From Aquitalea palustris (GTDB taxonomy: Bacteria > Pseudomonadota > Gammaproteobacteria > Burkholderiales > Chromobacteriaceae): a DNA stretch of 64,000 nucleotides. Shown piece after piece: positions 1-9,925 of this stretch. Position 1 is the stretch's first letter. Each line of letters begins with the position of its first letter. The translations under genes were made by a program, and so were the position numbers. A model generated the notes under the pieces. It was not told the origin of the DNA. It saw only the letters and a program-made list of their open reading frames with translations, and did not search any database. The stretch spans positions 48,918 to 112,917 of the forward strand of contig NZ_RFAR01000051.1 in the NCBI RefSeq assembly GCF_003693445.1, written 5' to 3'.

Positions 1-2
1 TT

Positions 3-590
3 ACGCGCCCGCTCAATGCCTGGGTGCGCGGGGTCAATGCCCATCTGCCGCCCGAGGTGGCCGTAGTGTGGGCGCGCGAGGTAGACGAGGGTTTTCACGC
101 CCGCTTTTCCGCTTTTTCGCGCTCCTACAGCTATTTCCTGCTGACGCATCCGGTTCGTCCCTGTCTGCTGGCAGGCAAGGTAGGCTGGTATCACCAGCCG
201 CTGGATGTCGAGGCCATGCGTCAGGCTGCTGCCGTATTACTGGGCTCGCATGATTTTTCCAGCTTCCGTGCGGCGGAATGCCAGGCGAAAAGCCCGGTCA
301 AGAACCTGCAGCAACTGGCCATCAGCGAAGAGGGTGGGCTGATCCGTTTCGATCTGCTGGCCGATGCCTTCTTGCACCATATGGTGCGCAATATCGTTGG
401 TGCACTGGTTTATGTGGGCAAGGGTAGTCTGACTACGGCTGACCTTGAAGCTTTGCTGGCCGCAGCGGACCGCACCCGTGCGCCGCCTACCTTCATGCCG
501 GACGGGCTGTACCTGACCGGGGTCGGTTATCCGGAACAGTACCAATTGCCATCGCAGGCCGAGCCGGCCCGCCTGGCGCTGTGGAGATGA
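3..590 (+). CDS. truA: tRNA pseudouridine synthase A, 5' end cut off
   Basis: TruA converts U38-U40 in the anticodon stem-loop of many tRNAs to pseudouridine. The reading frame is open from the first bases of the window, so the N-terminal part with the catalytic Asp lies outside. What remains shows the family motifs [13 protein letters not shown] and [19 protein letters not shown], the conserved C-terminal core. The gene ends in TGA two bases before the GTG start of trpF, so the two are translationally close and probably cotranscribed. The truA-trpF pairing is common in betaproteobacteria. Confidence 0.93.
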   Translation, partial: TRPLNAWVRGVNAHLPPEVAVVWAREVDEGFHARFSAFSRSYSYFLLTHPVRPCLLAGKVGWYHQPLDVEAMRQAAAVLLGSHDFSSFRAAECQAKSPVKNLQQLAISEEGGLIRFDLLADAFLHHMVRNIVGALVYVGKGSLTTADLEALLAAADRTRAPPTFMPDGLYLTGVGYPEQYQLPSQAEPARLALWR

Positions 591-591
591 T

Positions 592-1215
592 GTGAGCATC
601 AGAATCAAGATTTGCGGCATTACCCGGCCCGAGGATGGCGCAGAAGCCGCCCGCTTGGGCGCAGATGCCATCGGCCTGGTGTTTTATCCGAAAAGCCCGC
701 GCAATGTCAGCCTGGTGCAGGCGCAGGCGGTGATTGCCGCCTTGCCGCCTTTTGTCAGTGTGGTGGCGCTGTTCGTCAACCCGGAGCGCGAGTGGGTGGA
801 AGAGGTGCTGGCCGCGTGCAGCATCGACATCCTGCAATTTCATGGTGAAGAGGCGGCGGCATTCTGCCGCTCTTTCCAGCGCCCCTATCTCAAGGCGGTA
901 CGGGTGAAGCCCGGACTCGACCTGACAGCGGCAGCCGCCGAATACCCGGACGCGCGTGGCTTGCTCACCGACGCCTTTGTCGAAGGCGCGCATGGCGGCA
1001 CCGGTACTACCTTTGACTGGACTTTACTGCCAGCAAACCTGCCCCTGCCGTTGATTTTGTCCGGCGGGCTGGACGACCAGAATATCAAGCAAGCCGTGGC
1101 CGCAGTGCGGCCGGCGGCGGTGGATGTTTCCAGCGGTGTGGAAGCAGCCAAGGGAATCAAAGATGCTGCCAGAATGGCAGCGTTCATATCAGGAGCAAGG
1201 CATGGAGCGGTATGA
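592..1215 (+). CDS. trpF: phosphoribosylanthranilate isomerase
   Basis: Catalyses the isomerisation of phosphoribosylanthranilate to CdRP in tryptophan synthesis. The product is 207 aa, a normal length for a free-standing TrpF barrel. The N-terminus [13 protein letters not shown] carries the catalytic Cys, and the phosphate-binding ends [12 protein letters not shown] and [16 protein letters not shown] are intact. It starts at GTG directly after the truA stop and overlaps the trpB start by 14 bases, which argues for translational coupling. The trpE, G, D and C genes are not in this window. Confidence 0.95.
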   Translation: MSIRIKICGITRPEDGAEAARLGADAIGLVFYPKSPRNVSLVQAQAVIAALPPFVSVVALFVNPEREWVEEVLAACSIDILQFHGEEAAAFCRSFQRPYLKAVRVKPGLDLTAAAAEYPDARGLLTDAFVEGAHGGTGTTFDWTLLPANLPLPLILSGGLDDQNIKQAVAAVRPAAVDVSSGVEAAKGIKDAARMAAFISGARHGAV

Positions 1216-2404
1216 TCTTCCGGATGCAAACGGCCACTTTGGACCGTATGGTGGCGTCTATGTTGCCGAAACCTTGATGGCGGCACTGGACGAACTCAAG
1301 AACGAATACGAGCGCGTCAAGGCCGATCCGACTTTCTGGGAAGAGTTTCGCCACGAGCTGAAACACTATGTGGGCCGCCCCAGCCCCATCTACCATGCCA
1401 AGCGCTGGTCGGAGCAACTGGGCGGTGCGCAGATTTTCTTCAAGCGCGAAGATCTCAACCACACCGGCGCGCACAAGATCAGCAATGCCATCGGCCAGGC
1501 TTTGCTGGCCCGCCGCATGGGCAAGAAGCGGGTGATTGCCGAAACCGGTGCCGGTCAGCATGGTGTGGCTACCGCTACCGTGGCTGCCCGTTATGGCATG
1601 GAATGCTTTGTCTACATGGGTGCCGAGGACATCAAGCGCCAGTCACCCAATGTCTTCCGCATGAAGCTGCTGGGTGCCACCGTGGTGCCGGTGGAGTCCG
1701 GCTCCAAGACCCTGAAAGACGCGCTGAACGAAGCCATGCGCGACTGGGTGACCAATGTCGACAGCACCTTCTACATTCTGGGTACGGCGGCCGGTCCGCA
1801 CCCCTATCCGATGATGGTGCGCGACTTCCTGTCGGTGATCGGCGAGGAATCCAAGGAGCAGATGCCGGAAGTGGCCGGTCGTCAGCCGGATGTGGTGGTG
1901 GCCTGCGTCGGTGGCGGCTCCAACGCCATCGGCATGTTCTATCCCTATATCAATGTGGACGGTGTGCGCATGGTGGGTGTCGAGGCCGGTGGCCATGGCA
2001 TTGCCAGCGGCATGCATGCTGCGCCGCTGTCCGGCGGTGCTGGCGTGGGCGTGCTGCACGGTGCCAAGAGCTATCTGATGCAGGATGCCAATGGCCAGGT
2101 TGTCGAGACCCACTCGGTATCGGCCGGTCTGGATTACCCCGGTGTTGGCCCGGAGCATAGCTATCTGAAGGATATCGGCCGCGCCGAATACGTCGCCATC
2201 GACGACAAGGAAGCCTTGTCGGCCTTCCACGATTGCTGTCATCTGGAAGGCATCATCCCGGCACTGGAATCCAGCCATGCGCTGGCCTGGGCTGCCAAGG
2301 TGGCACCGACCATGGCCAAGGACAAGGTGATTCTGGTGAATCTGTCCGGTCGTGGCGACAAGGACATCAATACCGTGGCCGGTCTTGCCGGTATCACGCT
2401 CTAA
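1202..2404 (+). CDS. trpB: tryptophan synthase beta chain
   Basis: PLP enzyme that joins indole and serine to give tryptophan, working in an alpha2beta2 complex with TrpA. The ATG at 1202 is preceded by AGGAGC (1191-1196), giving a 400-aa protein, the usual length; an upstream in-frame start at 1124 would add 26 residues inside trpF and is not favoured. The PLP lysine motif [13 protein letters not shown], the [11 protein letters not shown] loop and the phosphate-binding [12 protein letters not shown] are all present. It overlaps trpF and lies 18 bp before trpA. Confidence 0.97.
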   Translation: MERYDLPDANGHFGPYGGVYVAETLMAALDELKNEYERVKADPTFWEEFRHELKHYVGRPSPIYHAKRWSEQLGGAQIFFKREDLNHTGAHKISNAIGQALLARRMGKKRVIAETGAGQHGVATATVAARYGMECFVYMGAEDIKRQSPNVFRMKLLGATVVPVESGSKTLKDALNEAMRDWVTNVDSTFYILGTAAGPHPYPMMVRDFLSVIGEESKEQMPEVAGRQPDVVVACVGGGSNAIGMFYPYINVDGVRMVGVEAGGHGIASGMHAAPLSGGAGVGVLHGAKSYLMQDANGQVVETHSVSAGLDYPGVGPEHSYLKDIGRAEYVAIDDKEALSAFHDCCHLEGIIPALESSHALAWAAKVAPTMAKDKVILVNLSGRGDKDINTVAGLAGITL

Positions 2405-2422
2405 CCAGGCTAAGGAAGGCTT

Positions 2423-3211
2423 ATGTCACGTATTGCTGCATGTTTTGCTGCCCTGGAGGGCAAGAAAGCACTGATCCCGTTTATCACTGCCGGTGACCCG
2501 CATCCCTCGCTGACCGTTGCGCTGATGCACGGCCTGGTGGATGGTGGTGCCGACATCATCGAACTGGGGGTACCGTTTTCCGATCCGATGGCCGATGGCC
2601 CGGTGATCCAGCGTGCATCCGAACGTGCGCTGGTGCACAAGGTAGGCCTGCGCGATGTGCTGGCCTTGGTAGCCGAATTCCGCCAGACCAATACCACCAC
2701 CCCGGTGGTGTTGATGGGCTATCTCAACCCGGTGTTTGTCATGGGCTATACCGCCTTTGCCGAACAGGCTCACGCTGCCGGTGTGGATGGTGTGCTGACC
2801 GTGGATTGCCCGCCGGAAGAAGCGGCAGAACTGTCGGCGGCGCTGATCGCGGCGGATCTGGACCCGGTATTCCTGATTGCACCGACCACGCCGGAAGCGC
2901 GGGTGCGTGAAATCGCCCGCCATGCCCGTGGTTATGTCTACTATGTGTCGCTGAAAGGCGTCACCGGTGCAGGAAATCTGGACATTGACGATGTAGCGCG
3001 TAAAATTGCCGCCCTTAGAGCACATATTCAGGTTCCCATCGGCGTAGGCTTCGGCATTCGCGATGCCGCCACCGCCAAGGCCATCTCCGTGACGGCCGAT
3101 GCCGTGGTGGTGGGGAGCCGTCTGGTGCAGGAAATCGAGGCGGCTACAGAACAAACCGCCAAAGAGCGGTTGACCCGTCTGGTGGCCGAATTGAAGGCTG
3201 CCATTCTTTAA
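2423..3211 (+). CDS. trpA: tryptophan synthase alpha chain
   Basis: Cleaves indole-3-glycerol phosphate to indole, which is channelled to TrpB. The 262-aa product has the catalytic Glu and Asp in [19 protein letters not shown] and the [12 protein letters not shown] loop. The start ATG follows AAGGAAGG. It is the last gene of the trpFBA group and is followed at once by an intrinsic terminator. Confidence 0.96.
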   Translation: MSRIAACFAALEGKKALIPFITAGDPHPSLTVALMHGLVDGGADIIELGVPFSDPMADGPVIQRASERALVHKVGLRDVLALVAEFRQTNTTTPVVLMGYLNPVFVMGYTAFAEQAHAAGVDGVLTVDCPPEEAAELSAALIAADLDPVFLIAPTTPEARVREIARHARGYVYYVSLKGVTGAGNLDIDDVARKIAALRAHIQVPIGVGFGIRDAATAKAISVTADAVVVGSRLVQEIEAATEQTAKERLTRLVAELKAAIL

Positions 3212-3220
3212 GGACACGCA

Positions 3221-3244
3221 AACGGGGTGACAACACCCCGTTTT
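3221..3244 (+). terminator. terminator after trpA
   Basis: Stem AACGGGGTG / CACCCCGTT with an ACAA loop followed by a short T run. It separates trpFBA from accD. Confidence 0.75.
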
Positions 3245-3248
3245 ACTG

Positions 3249-3275
3249 ACAACCCGGCTTACCCGGCCGGGTTGT
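3249..3275 (+). other. stem-loop in accD leader
   Basis: Perfect 9-bp inverted repeat ACAACCCGG / CCGGGTTGT with a 9-nt loop, between the trpA terminator and the accD ribosome binding site. It has no T tail, so it is not a classic terminator; it may be a leader structure of accD mRNA. Function unknown. Confidence 0.4.
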
Positions 3276-3293
3276 GTTGAGCAAGGAGTCAGC

Positions 3294-4163
3294 ATGAGCT
3301 GGTTGAACAAGCTCCTGCCGCCGAAGATCAAGCGCGATTCCCGCGCTGACAAGCCTTCAGCGGTACCGGAGGGGCTGTGGAGCAAGTGCCCGGCATGTGA
3401 AGCCGTACTGTATTACACCGACCTGGAGAGCAATCTGCAGGTTTGCCCGAAATGTAATCATCATCATCCGCTGAATGCCCGTCAGCGGCTGGATGTCCTG
3501 CTGGATGACGAAGGCCGCCGTGAAATCGGTGCTGAGGTCAAGCCGGTGGACATCCTCAAATTCAAGGATGGCAAGCGCTATCCCGACCGTCTGGCTGCCG
3601 CACAAAGCAGCACCGGCGAAGACGATGCGCTGGTGGTGATGCAGGGCAGCATCCATTCCATGCCTGCTGTCGTCGCTGCTTTTGAGTTCCGTTTCATCGG
3701 CGGCTCCATGGGCTCGGTAGTGGGTGAGCGCTTTGTGCGCGGCGTACAGGCTGCCATCGAGGCCAAGGCACCGTTCATCTGCGTGGCGGCATCCGGTGGT
3801 GCACGCATGCAGGAAGGCCTGAATTCGCTGATGCAGATGGCCAAGACCAGTGCTGCGCTGCAGTTGCTGACCGATCATCAGCTGCCTTTCATCTCGGTAC
3901 TGACTGATCCCACCATGGGTGGCGTTTCTGCCTCCTTCGCCTTCCTCGGCGATGTGGTGATTGGCGAGCCGGGTGCGCTGATTGGTTTTGCCGGTCCGCG
4001 TGTGATCGAACAAACCGTGCGCGAAACCCTGCCGGAAGGCTTCCAGCGTTCGGAATTCCTGCTGGAAAAGGGTGCCATCGACATGATCGTCGATCGCCGC
4101 GAACTCAAGCGCAAGATTGCCGAACTGGTATCCATCCTGCAAAAGCAGGCTGCTGTTGCCTGA
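3294..4163 (+). CDS. accD: acetyl-CoA carboxylase carboxyltransferase subunit beta
   Basis: Beta subunit of the carboxyltransferase that makes malonyl-CoA in fatty acid synthesis, acting with AccA. The 289-aa protein has the N-terminal four-Cys zinc ribbon (CPAC at about residue 34 and CPKC about 20 residues later) and the crotonase-like core with SGGARMQEG and [24 protein letters not shown] lies 7 bases before the ATG. It ends before a strong terminator. Confidence 0.97.
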   Translation: MSWLNKLLPPKIKRDSRADKPSAVPEGLWSKCPACEAVLYYTDLESNLQVCPKCNHHHPLNARQRLDVLLDDEGRREIGAEVKPVDILKFKDGKRYPDRLAAAQSSTGEDDALVVMQGSIHSMPAVVAAFEFRFIGGSMGSVVGERFVRGVQAAIEAKAPFICVAASGGARMQEGLNSLMQMAKTSAALQLLTDHQLPFISVLTDPTMGGVSASFAFLGDVVIGEPGALIGFAGPRVIEQTVRETLPEGFQRSEFLLEKGAIDMIVDRRELKRKIAELVSILQKQAAVA

Positions 4164-4192
4164 TTCTTGCTGACAGTCACGATGTGATGCAG

Positions 4193-4225
4193 GCCGCTTA
4201 CCTTCCCAAGGTAAGCGGCTTTTTT
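4193..4225 (+). terminator. terminator after accD
   Basis: Near-perfect 12-bp stem GCCGCTTACCTT / AAGGTAAGCGGC with a CCC loop and six T residues. Confidence 0.9.
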
Positions 4226-4281
4226 ATTTGTTTTGCCGCGTGCTATGGTAGCCGCTGCCACTTTTCTGTCTGGATCTTGTC

Positions 4282-5682
4282 GTGCTCACCTCGCCCCAAC
4301 TTTCTGCCTTGCAAGCCATCATTCCTGCCGAGCGTATTCATTGCGATGCCGATTCGCTGGACCGTTACGGCCAGGACTGGACCCGCTACACCAGGCCACA
4401 GGCCGCGGCAGTGGTGTTCCCGCTCAGTATTGAGGAAGTGCAGGCCGTGGTGCGCTGGGCCAATGCGCAGGGTGTTGCCATTGTGCCGTCCGGCGGTCGT
4501 ACCGGCTTGTCCGGCGGTGCCGTGGCAGCGCAGGGCGAGGTGGTGTTGTCCTTCGAGCGGATGAATCGTATCGACCAGTTCGACCCGCTGGCGCGTACCG
4601 TACGCTGCCAGGCGGGCGTGGTCACGGCTGCGCTGCAGGCCTTTGCCCAGGAGCAGGGGTTGCTGTATCCGGTGGATTTTGCTTCCAGTGGCTCCAGCCA
4701 GATCGGTGGCAATATCGCCACCAACGCCGGCGGCATCCGCGTGGTGCGTTATGGCATGACCCGCGACTGGATTGCCGGCCTGACGGTGGTAACCGGCAGC
4801 GGTGAGCTGCTGCAGTGCAATCTGGGGCTGAACAAGAACAATAGCGGCTATGACTTCCGCCACCTGTTCATCGGCTCCGAAGGCACGCTGGGGCTGGTGG
4901 TGGAGGCCACGGTGCGCTTGTGTGATCCGGCACCGCCCTCTGCGGTATTGCTGCTGGCCGTGCCGCAATTGCCCGACATCATGGCGGTGTTCCATGCCTT
5001 TCGCAGCCGGCTCACCTTGCAAGCCTTCGAGTTTTTCTCCGATCAGGCCCTGACCCATGTGTTGGCAGCGAGGCAGGCGCAGCCACCACTGGCGGAGCGG
5101 CAGCCTTTTTATGTGCTGCTGGAGTGCGAATTGCCGCCATCGGCGGACGATGCGCCGGTGCTGCAGGCGTTTGAGCATTGCCTGGAGCAAGGCTGGGTGG
5201 TGGATGGTGTGCTGGCGCAGTCGCAGCAGCAGGCCAGGGCGCTGTGGCGCTTGCGCGAGGGCATCAGTGCTGCCATTACGCCGCGTACACCCTACAAGAA
5301 CGACATCGCGGTGGTGATCAGCCGGCTGCCGGATTTCGTGTCGTGGCTACAAGCCTTGCTGGCCCGTGATTACCCGGATTTCGAAGTGCTGTGGTATGGC
5401 CATATTGGCGATGGCAATCTGCATATCAATGTGCTGAAGCCTGAAAGCTGGGAACTGGAAGAATTTCGTCATGCCTGTGAGGCGGTTAACAAGCAGGTAT
5501 TTGCTCTGGTAGCCGAGTTTGCTGGCAGCATGTCGGCCGAGCATGGCGTAGGGCTGTTGAAGCGCGATTATCTGGGGGTAACGCGCAGTGCTGCCGACAT
5601 TGCACTGATGCGCGGGGTCAAGGCGGTATTTGATCCCAATAACATCATGAATCCGGGAAAGTTGCTGCGCCGCGCAGGGTAG
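4282..5682 (+). CDS. FAD-linked 2-hydroxyacid dehydrogenase (GlcD/D-lactate dehydrogenase family)
   Basis: 466-aa FAD-binding type 4 oxidoreductase, probably oxidising a D-2-hydroxyacid such as D-lactate, glycolate or D-2-hydroxyglutarate and passing electrons to the respiratory chain. The PP-type FAD loop PSGGRTGLSGGA is near residue 72, the second FAD segment SSQIGGNIATNAGG near residue 135, and the C-terminal catalytic WYGHIGDGNLHINV and NNIMNPGKLL end motifs are present. The start is GTG with only a weak ribosome binding site, so the N-terminus is less sure. It stands alone between two terminated regions, and the substrate cannot be told from sequence. Confidence 0.85.
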   Translation: MLTSPQLSALQAIIPAERIHCDADSLDRYGQDWTRYTRPQAAAVVFPLSIEEVQAVVRWANAQGVAIVPSGGRTGLSGGAVAAQGEVVLSFERMNRIDQFDPLARTVRCQAGVVTAALQAFAQEQGLLYPVDFASSGSSQIGGNIATNAGGIRVVRYGMTRDWIAGLTVVTGSGELLQCNLGLNKNNSGYDFRHLFIGSEGTLGLVVEATVRLCDPAPPSAVLLLAVPQLPDIMAVFHAFRSRLTLQAFEFFSDQALTHVLAARQAQPPLAERQPFYVLLECELPPSADDAPVLQAFEHCLEQGWVVDGVLAQSQQQARALWRLREGISAAITPRTPYKNDIAVVISRLPDFVSWLQALLARDYPDFEVLWYGHIGDGNLHINVLKPESWELEEFRHACEAVNKQVFALVAEFAGSMSAEHGVGLLKRDYLGVTRSAADIALMRGVKAVFDPNNIMNPGKLLRRAG

Positions 5683-6148
5683 GCTGTTACTGCTGGGTGG
5701 AGCGGTGCCTGGGCTGCCATCTTGCTGGCATATATTTTTTCATAATGGTTGCTGAAAAAATAAAGATAAGCAGAATATTTCCATTAATATCAATGACTTG
5801 TGTTTAATCTTTGCAATCTGGCAGGCAGGGAAGTACCCAGGACAGATAATCAGTAGCCAACTTGACCTATTCTGCCTTTTTAGTGAGCAGTTTCGGCAAG
5901 TTGTTAAGGTAAAAAGACTTTTTTTATTTGTTCAGTACTTATCCACAGAGTTATCCGCTGATTGCTGTGGATAATTGCCGCCGGCGGCAAGAGGCATGGG
6001 TCGGTGGCACCGGCCCAGCCGCGCTGGTGGCAAGCTTTAGCGCCGCCAACCAAAACCTGTTGCGGCCTTGCGCCTCCTGGCCGTACTGCTGCTACTGTTG
6101 GCGTCGGCGCGCCTTGCCCCAGCGGTGCAAGGCACTTGTTAGCCGCGT
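5683..6148. other. 466-bp convergent gene-free gap
   Basis: Lies between the 3' ends of the FAD oxidase (+) and yheS (-). The left part (5730-5930) is strikingly AT-rich for this window. The right part carries a DnaA-box cluster and a 7-bp stem-loop (GCCTTGC 6111-6117 / GCAAGGC 6127-6133) just past the yheS stop. No credible ORF was seen. Confidence 0.6.
5939..5974. promoter_or_regulatory. pair of consensus DnaA boxes plus one degenerate box
   Basis: TTATCCACA at 5939-5947 and its inverted copy TGTGGATAA at 5966-5974 both match the E. coli DnaA-box consensus exactly; TTATCCGCT at 5951-5959 is a partial match. An A/T-rich stretch lies directly to the left. Because both flanking genes end here, no gene start is nearby for DnaA to control, which leaves a replication or DnaA-titration role as the main possibility. 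Confidence 0.6.
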
Positions 6149-8065
6149 TTAGTCCGCGCTGTCCATGCTGTTTTCCAGCGCTTCCAGTTCTTCTTGCAGC
6201 AGCATCCAGTCTTCCTCTACCTGGGCCAGTTCGCTGCTGACCACACCCAGCCGTTTGACCGCCTCGGCCAGCTTGCTTTTGTTGGCATCCGAGTAGGCTT
6301 CTTCGCCAGACATGAAGGCGTCCAGCTGGTTTTTTTCGCTGCTGAGCTGTTCCAGCTGCTTTTCCAGCTTGGCGAGCTTGCTCAGTAGCGGCTTTTTCAG
6401 TTGGGCCAGCTTTTGTCGGGCTTCGGCTTCCTGCCGCTTCTGTTCCTTGCGGTTGACCGCCTGGGCGTCGCCGCTGGACGGTTTGCCGCTTTCTGCCAGC
6501 TGGGCCAGCCGCCACTGGCGATAGTCTTCCAGATCGCCGTCAAACGGGGTGACCGTGCCGCCGCTGACCAGCCAGAACAGGTCGGTGGTGGACTCCAGCA
6601 GGCTGCGGTCGTGGGAAACCACGATCAGCGCACCGGAGAAGTCCTGCAGGGCCAGCGTCAGCGCGTGGCGCATTTCCAGGTCCAGATGGTTGGTCGGTTC
6701 GTCCAGCAGCAAGAGATTGGGCTTTTGCCAGACGATCATCGCCAATGCCAGCCTGGCCTTTTCGCCGCCGGACATCGGGCCGACCAGGTCGGTCGCGTTG
6801 TCACCACGGAAATTGAAGCCGCCCAGAAAGCTGCGCAGTTCCAGCTCGCGTGCGGTGGGGGCCAGTCGTTGCATATGCTGCAGCGGCGACTCGTCCACGC
6901 GCAGGGTTTCCAGCTGGTGCTGGGCAAAATAGCCAATCTTCAGCGTTTGCGCCTTGATAAGCTCGCCCGCCTGTTGCGGCAGGTCGCCCGCCAGCAGCTT
7001 CACCAGCGTGGATTTACCGGCACCATTCACCCCCAGCAGGCCAATGCGGCTGCCGGCTTCCACTGACAGCGACAAGCCTTGCAAGATGGTGGTGGCGCCG
7101 TAGCCGATATTCACCTTGTCCAGCCGCAATAGCGGGTTGGGCAGATTGTCCGGGCTGTCGAAGTGAAAATCGAAGGGCGATGCCACGTGAGCCGGAGCGA
7201 TACGCTCCAGTTTTTCCAGTGCCTTGACCCGGCTTTGTGCCTGCTTGGCCTTGGTGGCCTTGGCCTTGAAGCGGGTGATGAAGGATTCCAGATGGGCAAT
7301 CTGGCGTTGTTGCTTGTCGAATTCGCCCTGCTGGCGCGCCAGCTTTTCCGCACGCATGGTTTCAAACTGGCTGTAATTGCCGGTGTACAGCGTCAGGGTC
7401 TGGTTGGCTACTTCGGCAATATGGCTGCAGATACTGTCGAGGAAATCGCGATCATGCGAGATGATCAGCAAGGTGCCCGGATAGCTTTGCAGCCAGTCTT
7501 CCAGCCACAGCACGGTTTCCAGATCCAGGTGGTTGGTCGGTTCATCCAGCAGCAGCAGGTCGGAGCGGCACATCAGCGCCTGCGCCAGGTTCAGCCGCAT
7601 GCGCCAGCCGCCGGAGAAGCTTTTGACTGCGCGCTGGTGGGCTTCGGTGGCGAAGCCCAGGCCGGTCAGCAGCTTGGCGGCGCGGGCCGGGGCGGAGTAG
7701 GCCTCGATGCGCGCCAGTTCACCGTGCAGATGACCAATGGCGCTGCCATCGTCGCGCGCTTCGGCAGCGGCGAGTTCAGCCTCCAGCTGGCGTAGCTCGT
7801 GGTCGCCATCCAGCACGTAATCGATGGCCGCGGTATCCAGTGCTGGCGTTTCCTGTGCGACATGGGCCATCACCCATTGCTTGGGGATGTCAGCATCACC
7901 GCCATCGGCATGTAATTCGCCCTTGAGCAGGGCAAACAGGCTGGATTTGCCTACGCCATTGGCCCCGACCAGGCCGGTTTTGTAACCGGGGTTCAGGGTC
8001 AGGCTGGCGTTGACCAGTAATTCTTTCAGGCCGCGACGCAGGCTGAGGTTTTTCAGTTGGATCAT
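6149..8065 (-). CDS. yheS: ABC-F ATPase YheS-like
   Basis: Soluble ABC-F protein with two ATPase domains and no membrane segments; members bind the ribosomal E site and affect translation. The 638-aa product matches the length and order of E. coli YheS: Walker A GLVGANGVGKSS and GLLGVNGAGKST, signatures FSGGWRMRLNLA and MSGGEKARLALA, two LLLLDEPTNHLDLE Walker B segments, a linker rich in Lys/Arg (RFKAKATKAKQAQSR), and a C-terminal coiled-coil arm. ATG 8065 begins the family's conserved MIQLKNLSLRRG; the frame is open 36 codons further but without homology. Lies 46 bp downstream of tsaD. Confidence 0.92.
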   Translation of the reverse strand: MIQLKNLSLRRGLKELLVNASLTLNPGYKTGLVGANGVGKSSLFALLKGELHADGGDADIPKQWVMAHVAQETPALDTAAIDYVLDGDHELRQLEAELAAAEARDDGSAIGHLHGELARIEAYSAPARAAKLLTGLGFATEAHQRAVKSFSGGWRMRLNLAQALMCRSDLLLLDEPTNHLDLETVLWLEDWLQSYPGTLLIISHDRDFLDSICSHIAEVANQTLTLYTGNYSQFETMRAEKLARQQGEFDKQQRQIAHLESFITRFKAKATKAKQAQSRVKALEKLERIAPAHVASPFDFHFDSPDNLPNPLLRLDKVNIGYGATTILQGLSLSVEAGSRIGLLGVNGAGKSTLVKLLAGDLPQQAGELIKAQTLKIGYFAQHQLETLRVDESPLQHMQRLAPTARELELRSFLGGFNFRGDNATDLVGPMSGGEKARLALAMIVWQKPNLLLLDEPTNHLDLEMRHALTLALQDFSGALIVVSHDRSLLESTTDLFWLVSGGTVTPFDGDLEDYRQWRLAQLAESGKPSSGDAQAVNRKEQKRQEAEARQKLAQLKKPLLSKLAKLEKQLEQLSSEKNQLDAFMSGEEAYSDANKSKLAEAVKRLGVVSSELAQVEEDWMLLQEELEALENSMDSAD

Positions 8066-8111
8066 GATCGGGTTGTCAGGCCGACGCAGCAGGCTGCGCC
8101 GGCGGGGTGAT

Positions 8112-9137
8112 TTAGGCAGCGGGCAGGCCGGACAAGTCCCAGCGTGGTTTGATTGAATAGCTGCCGGGTGCAATGGCGTATTTCAGTCGCATGGCGCCGG
8201 CAAAGGCAATCATGGCGCCGTTGTCGGTGCACAGGGCCAGAGGCGGGTAGAACACCTCCAGCTTGCGCCGGGCAGCAGCCTGATCCAGTGCGGCGCGCAG
8301 CTGCTTGTTGGCACCCACGCCACCGGCCACCACCAGCTTTTTCATGCCGGTCTGTTTCAGGGCTTTCAGCGATTTGCTCACCAGCACTTCGACGATGGCA
8401 TCCTGAAAGGCGCGGCAGATATCTTTGCGCGTCTGTTCGTCGATCTGGCCATGCTCGGCTTCCACCTGCTTGCTCAATGTCAGCACGGCAGTCTTGAGGC
8501 CGGAGAAACTCATGTCCAGGTTGTCGCTGTGCAGCATGGGGCGTGGCAGATTGAAGCGGGTCGGATCTCCCTCTTCGGCGAGACGCGACAGCAGCGGGCC
8601 GCCGGGATAGGGCAGCCCCAGCAGTTTTGCCGTCTTGTCGAAGGCTTCGCCGGCTGCATCGTCCAGCGTTTCGCCCAGCACCTCGTACTGGCCGATGCCG
8701 CGTACGGCCATCAGCTGGGTGTGGCCGCCGGAAACCAAGAGGGCGATGAAGGGAAAGTCCGGTCGCGGCTCTGCCAGTAATGGCGATAGCAAGTGGCCTT
8801 CCAGATGATGGACGCCGATCACCGGAATGTTCAGGCCAAAGGCCAGCGCATTGGCCACGCTGGCCCCTACCAGCAGGGCACCGCCCAGGCCAGGGCCCTG
8901 GGTGTAGGCAATGGCATCCACATCGGCCAGGGTCTTGCCAACTTCAGCCAGGCAGGCTTCGGTGAGCGGGATGACCCGGCGGATGTGGTCGCGGCTGGCC
9001 AGTTCAGGCACCACGCCACCGTATTCGGCGTGCATGGCCATTTGCGTATGTAGTTGGTGGGCAATGAGGCCCGCCTTCAGGTCGTACAGTGCAACGCCGG
9101 TTTCGTCGCACGATGATTCGATTCCAAGTACCAGCAT
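8112..9137 (-). CDS. tsaD: tRNA N6-threonylcarbamoyladenosine transferase
   Basis: Transfers threonylcarbamoyl to A37 of ANN-decoding tRNAs, with TsaB and TsaE. The 341-aa protein starts [14 protein letters not shown], the ASKHA ATPase N-terminus, and has the metal-binding H-E-Y-G-G-V-V-P-E segment ([16 protein letters not shown]) plus VSGGHTQL and [12 protein letters not shown]. An ORF extends 19 codons upstream, but the family start is at 9137. It is divergent from the OsmC gene and upstream of yheS on the same strand. Confidence 0.96.
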   Translation of the reverse strand: MLVLGIESSCDETGVALYDLKAGLIAHQLHTQMAMHAEYGGVVPELASRDHIRRVIPLTEACLAEVGKTLADVDAIAYTQGPGLGGALLVGASVANALAFGLNIPVIGVHHLEGHLLSPLLAEPRPDFPFIALLVSGGHTQLMAVRGIGQYEVLGETLDDAAGEAFDKTAKLLGLPYPGGPLLSRLAEEGDPTRFNLPRPMLHSDNLDMSFSGLKTAVLTLSKQVEAEHGQIDEQTRKDICRAFQDAIVEVLVSKSLKALKQTGMKKLVVAGGVGANKQLRAALDQAAARRKLEVFYPPLALCTDNGAMIAFAGAMRLKYAIAPGSYSIKPRWDLSGLPAA

Positions 9138-9259
9138 GATGGCTTTATAACAGGTCAATCTTTCCATTTTACCGGTGAATCTTTGTCTGCCCAAATCGGG
9201 AATGATAGTCTGTGGCGATTAAGCGGATTTGCGCTGAACCAAAGCGGAAGGATGGAGCA

Positions 9260-9676
9260 GTGAAAGCAAGACTCAAATGGGTGGATGGCGTGTGCTTCAT
9301 GGGCGAGAGCGGTAGCGGCCATGCGGTGGTGATGGATGGTGCGCCGGAAGGCGGTGGGCGCAATCTGGGGCCGCGTCCGATGGAGTTGCTGCTGCTGGGT
9401 ACCGCCGGCTGTACCAGTTATGACGTGATTTCCATCCTGAAAAAATCCCGCCAGCAGGTGACTGATTGCTGGGTGGAGATGGAAGCCGAGCGCGCCGAGA
9501 CCGAGCCCAAGGTATTCACCAAGATCCATTTTCATTTTGTCGTGACCGGACGGGATCTCAAGCCCGAGGTGGTGGAGCGGGCCATCAAACTGTCGGCCGA
9601 AAAATACTGCTCGGCCTCCATCATGCTGGGCAAGACGGCTGACATCAGCCACGATTTCGAGCTGCGCGCAGACTAG
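9260..9676 (+). CDS. OsmC/Ohr family protein, YhfA-like
   Basis: 138-aa OsmC-fold protein. The family reduces organic peroxides through a pair of Cys; here the two are in LGTAGCTSYDVISIL and SAEKYCSASIML, in the right places. The sequence resembles E. coli YhfA more than OsmC or Ohr (KWVDGVCFMGESGSGH, FIVTGRDLK-like segment). The GTG at 9260 is chosen because AAGGATGGAG lies just before it; a GTG at 9212 would add 16 residues without a ribosome binding site. A terminator follows. Confidence 0.85.
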   Translation: MKARLKWVDGVCFMGESGSGHAVVMDGAPEGGGRNLGPRPMELLLLGTAGCTSYDVISILKKSRQQVTDCWVEMEAERAETEPKVFTKIHFHFVVTGRDLKPEVVERAIKLSAEKYCSASIMLGKTADISHDFELRAD

Positions 9677-9710
9677 CAGCTGTTTGCCGGCTGTTTTTCA
9701 AGGCCGAATC

Positions 9711-9748
9711 AAAACCGCCGACGCCCTGGGCCGTCGGCGGTTTTGTTT
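9711..9748. terminator. terminator after the OsmC gene
   Basis: 13-bp perfect stem AAAACCGCCGACG / CGTCGGCGGTTTT with T-rich flank (TTTTGTTTT). It isolates the flagellar operon from upstream transcription. Confidence 0.88.
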
Positions 9749-9877
9749 TGGCGGCAGCGGCAGCGGGGTGCAGATGGCGGCAAAACTTGCCGCTTCTGCC
9801 GGTCCGGGCAGGCCGCCCGATGCCTGATGGGGGCGCTGAGCCCAATAAAATCAATGGTCTGAATGGATTGTTTTGCC

Positions 9878-9893
9878 TGGCACGGTTCCTGCT
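9878..9893 (+). promoter_or_regulatory. sigma-54 promoter for flgB operon
   Basis: TGGCACG-GTTC-CTGCT matches the RpoN consensus TGGCACG-N4-TTGCW at all but one position and keeps the GG-N10-GC spacing. It is 32 bp upstream of the flgB ATG, so the mRNA would start about 20 bases before the gene. This fits an RpoN-dependent early/middle flagellar class. Confidence 0.82.
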
Positions 9894-9925
9894 AATGATG
9901 GGGACGTATTCAAGGAGGTAAGGTC

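Noticed and set aside
1124..1201. Longer trpB starting at 1124
   Set aside because: Would lie wholly inside trpF, lacks a ribosome binding site and exceeds the normal TrpB length; ATG 1202 has AGGAGC.
5683..6148. Chromosomal oriC
   Set aside because: Only two to three DnaA boxes and none of the usual origin neighbours; kept as a DnaA-binding site of unknown role instead.
5904..6515. Minus-strand frame of about 200 codons overlapping the yheS end
   Set aside because: It is a shadow of yheS in another frame, very rich in Gly, Arg and Gln.
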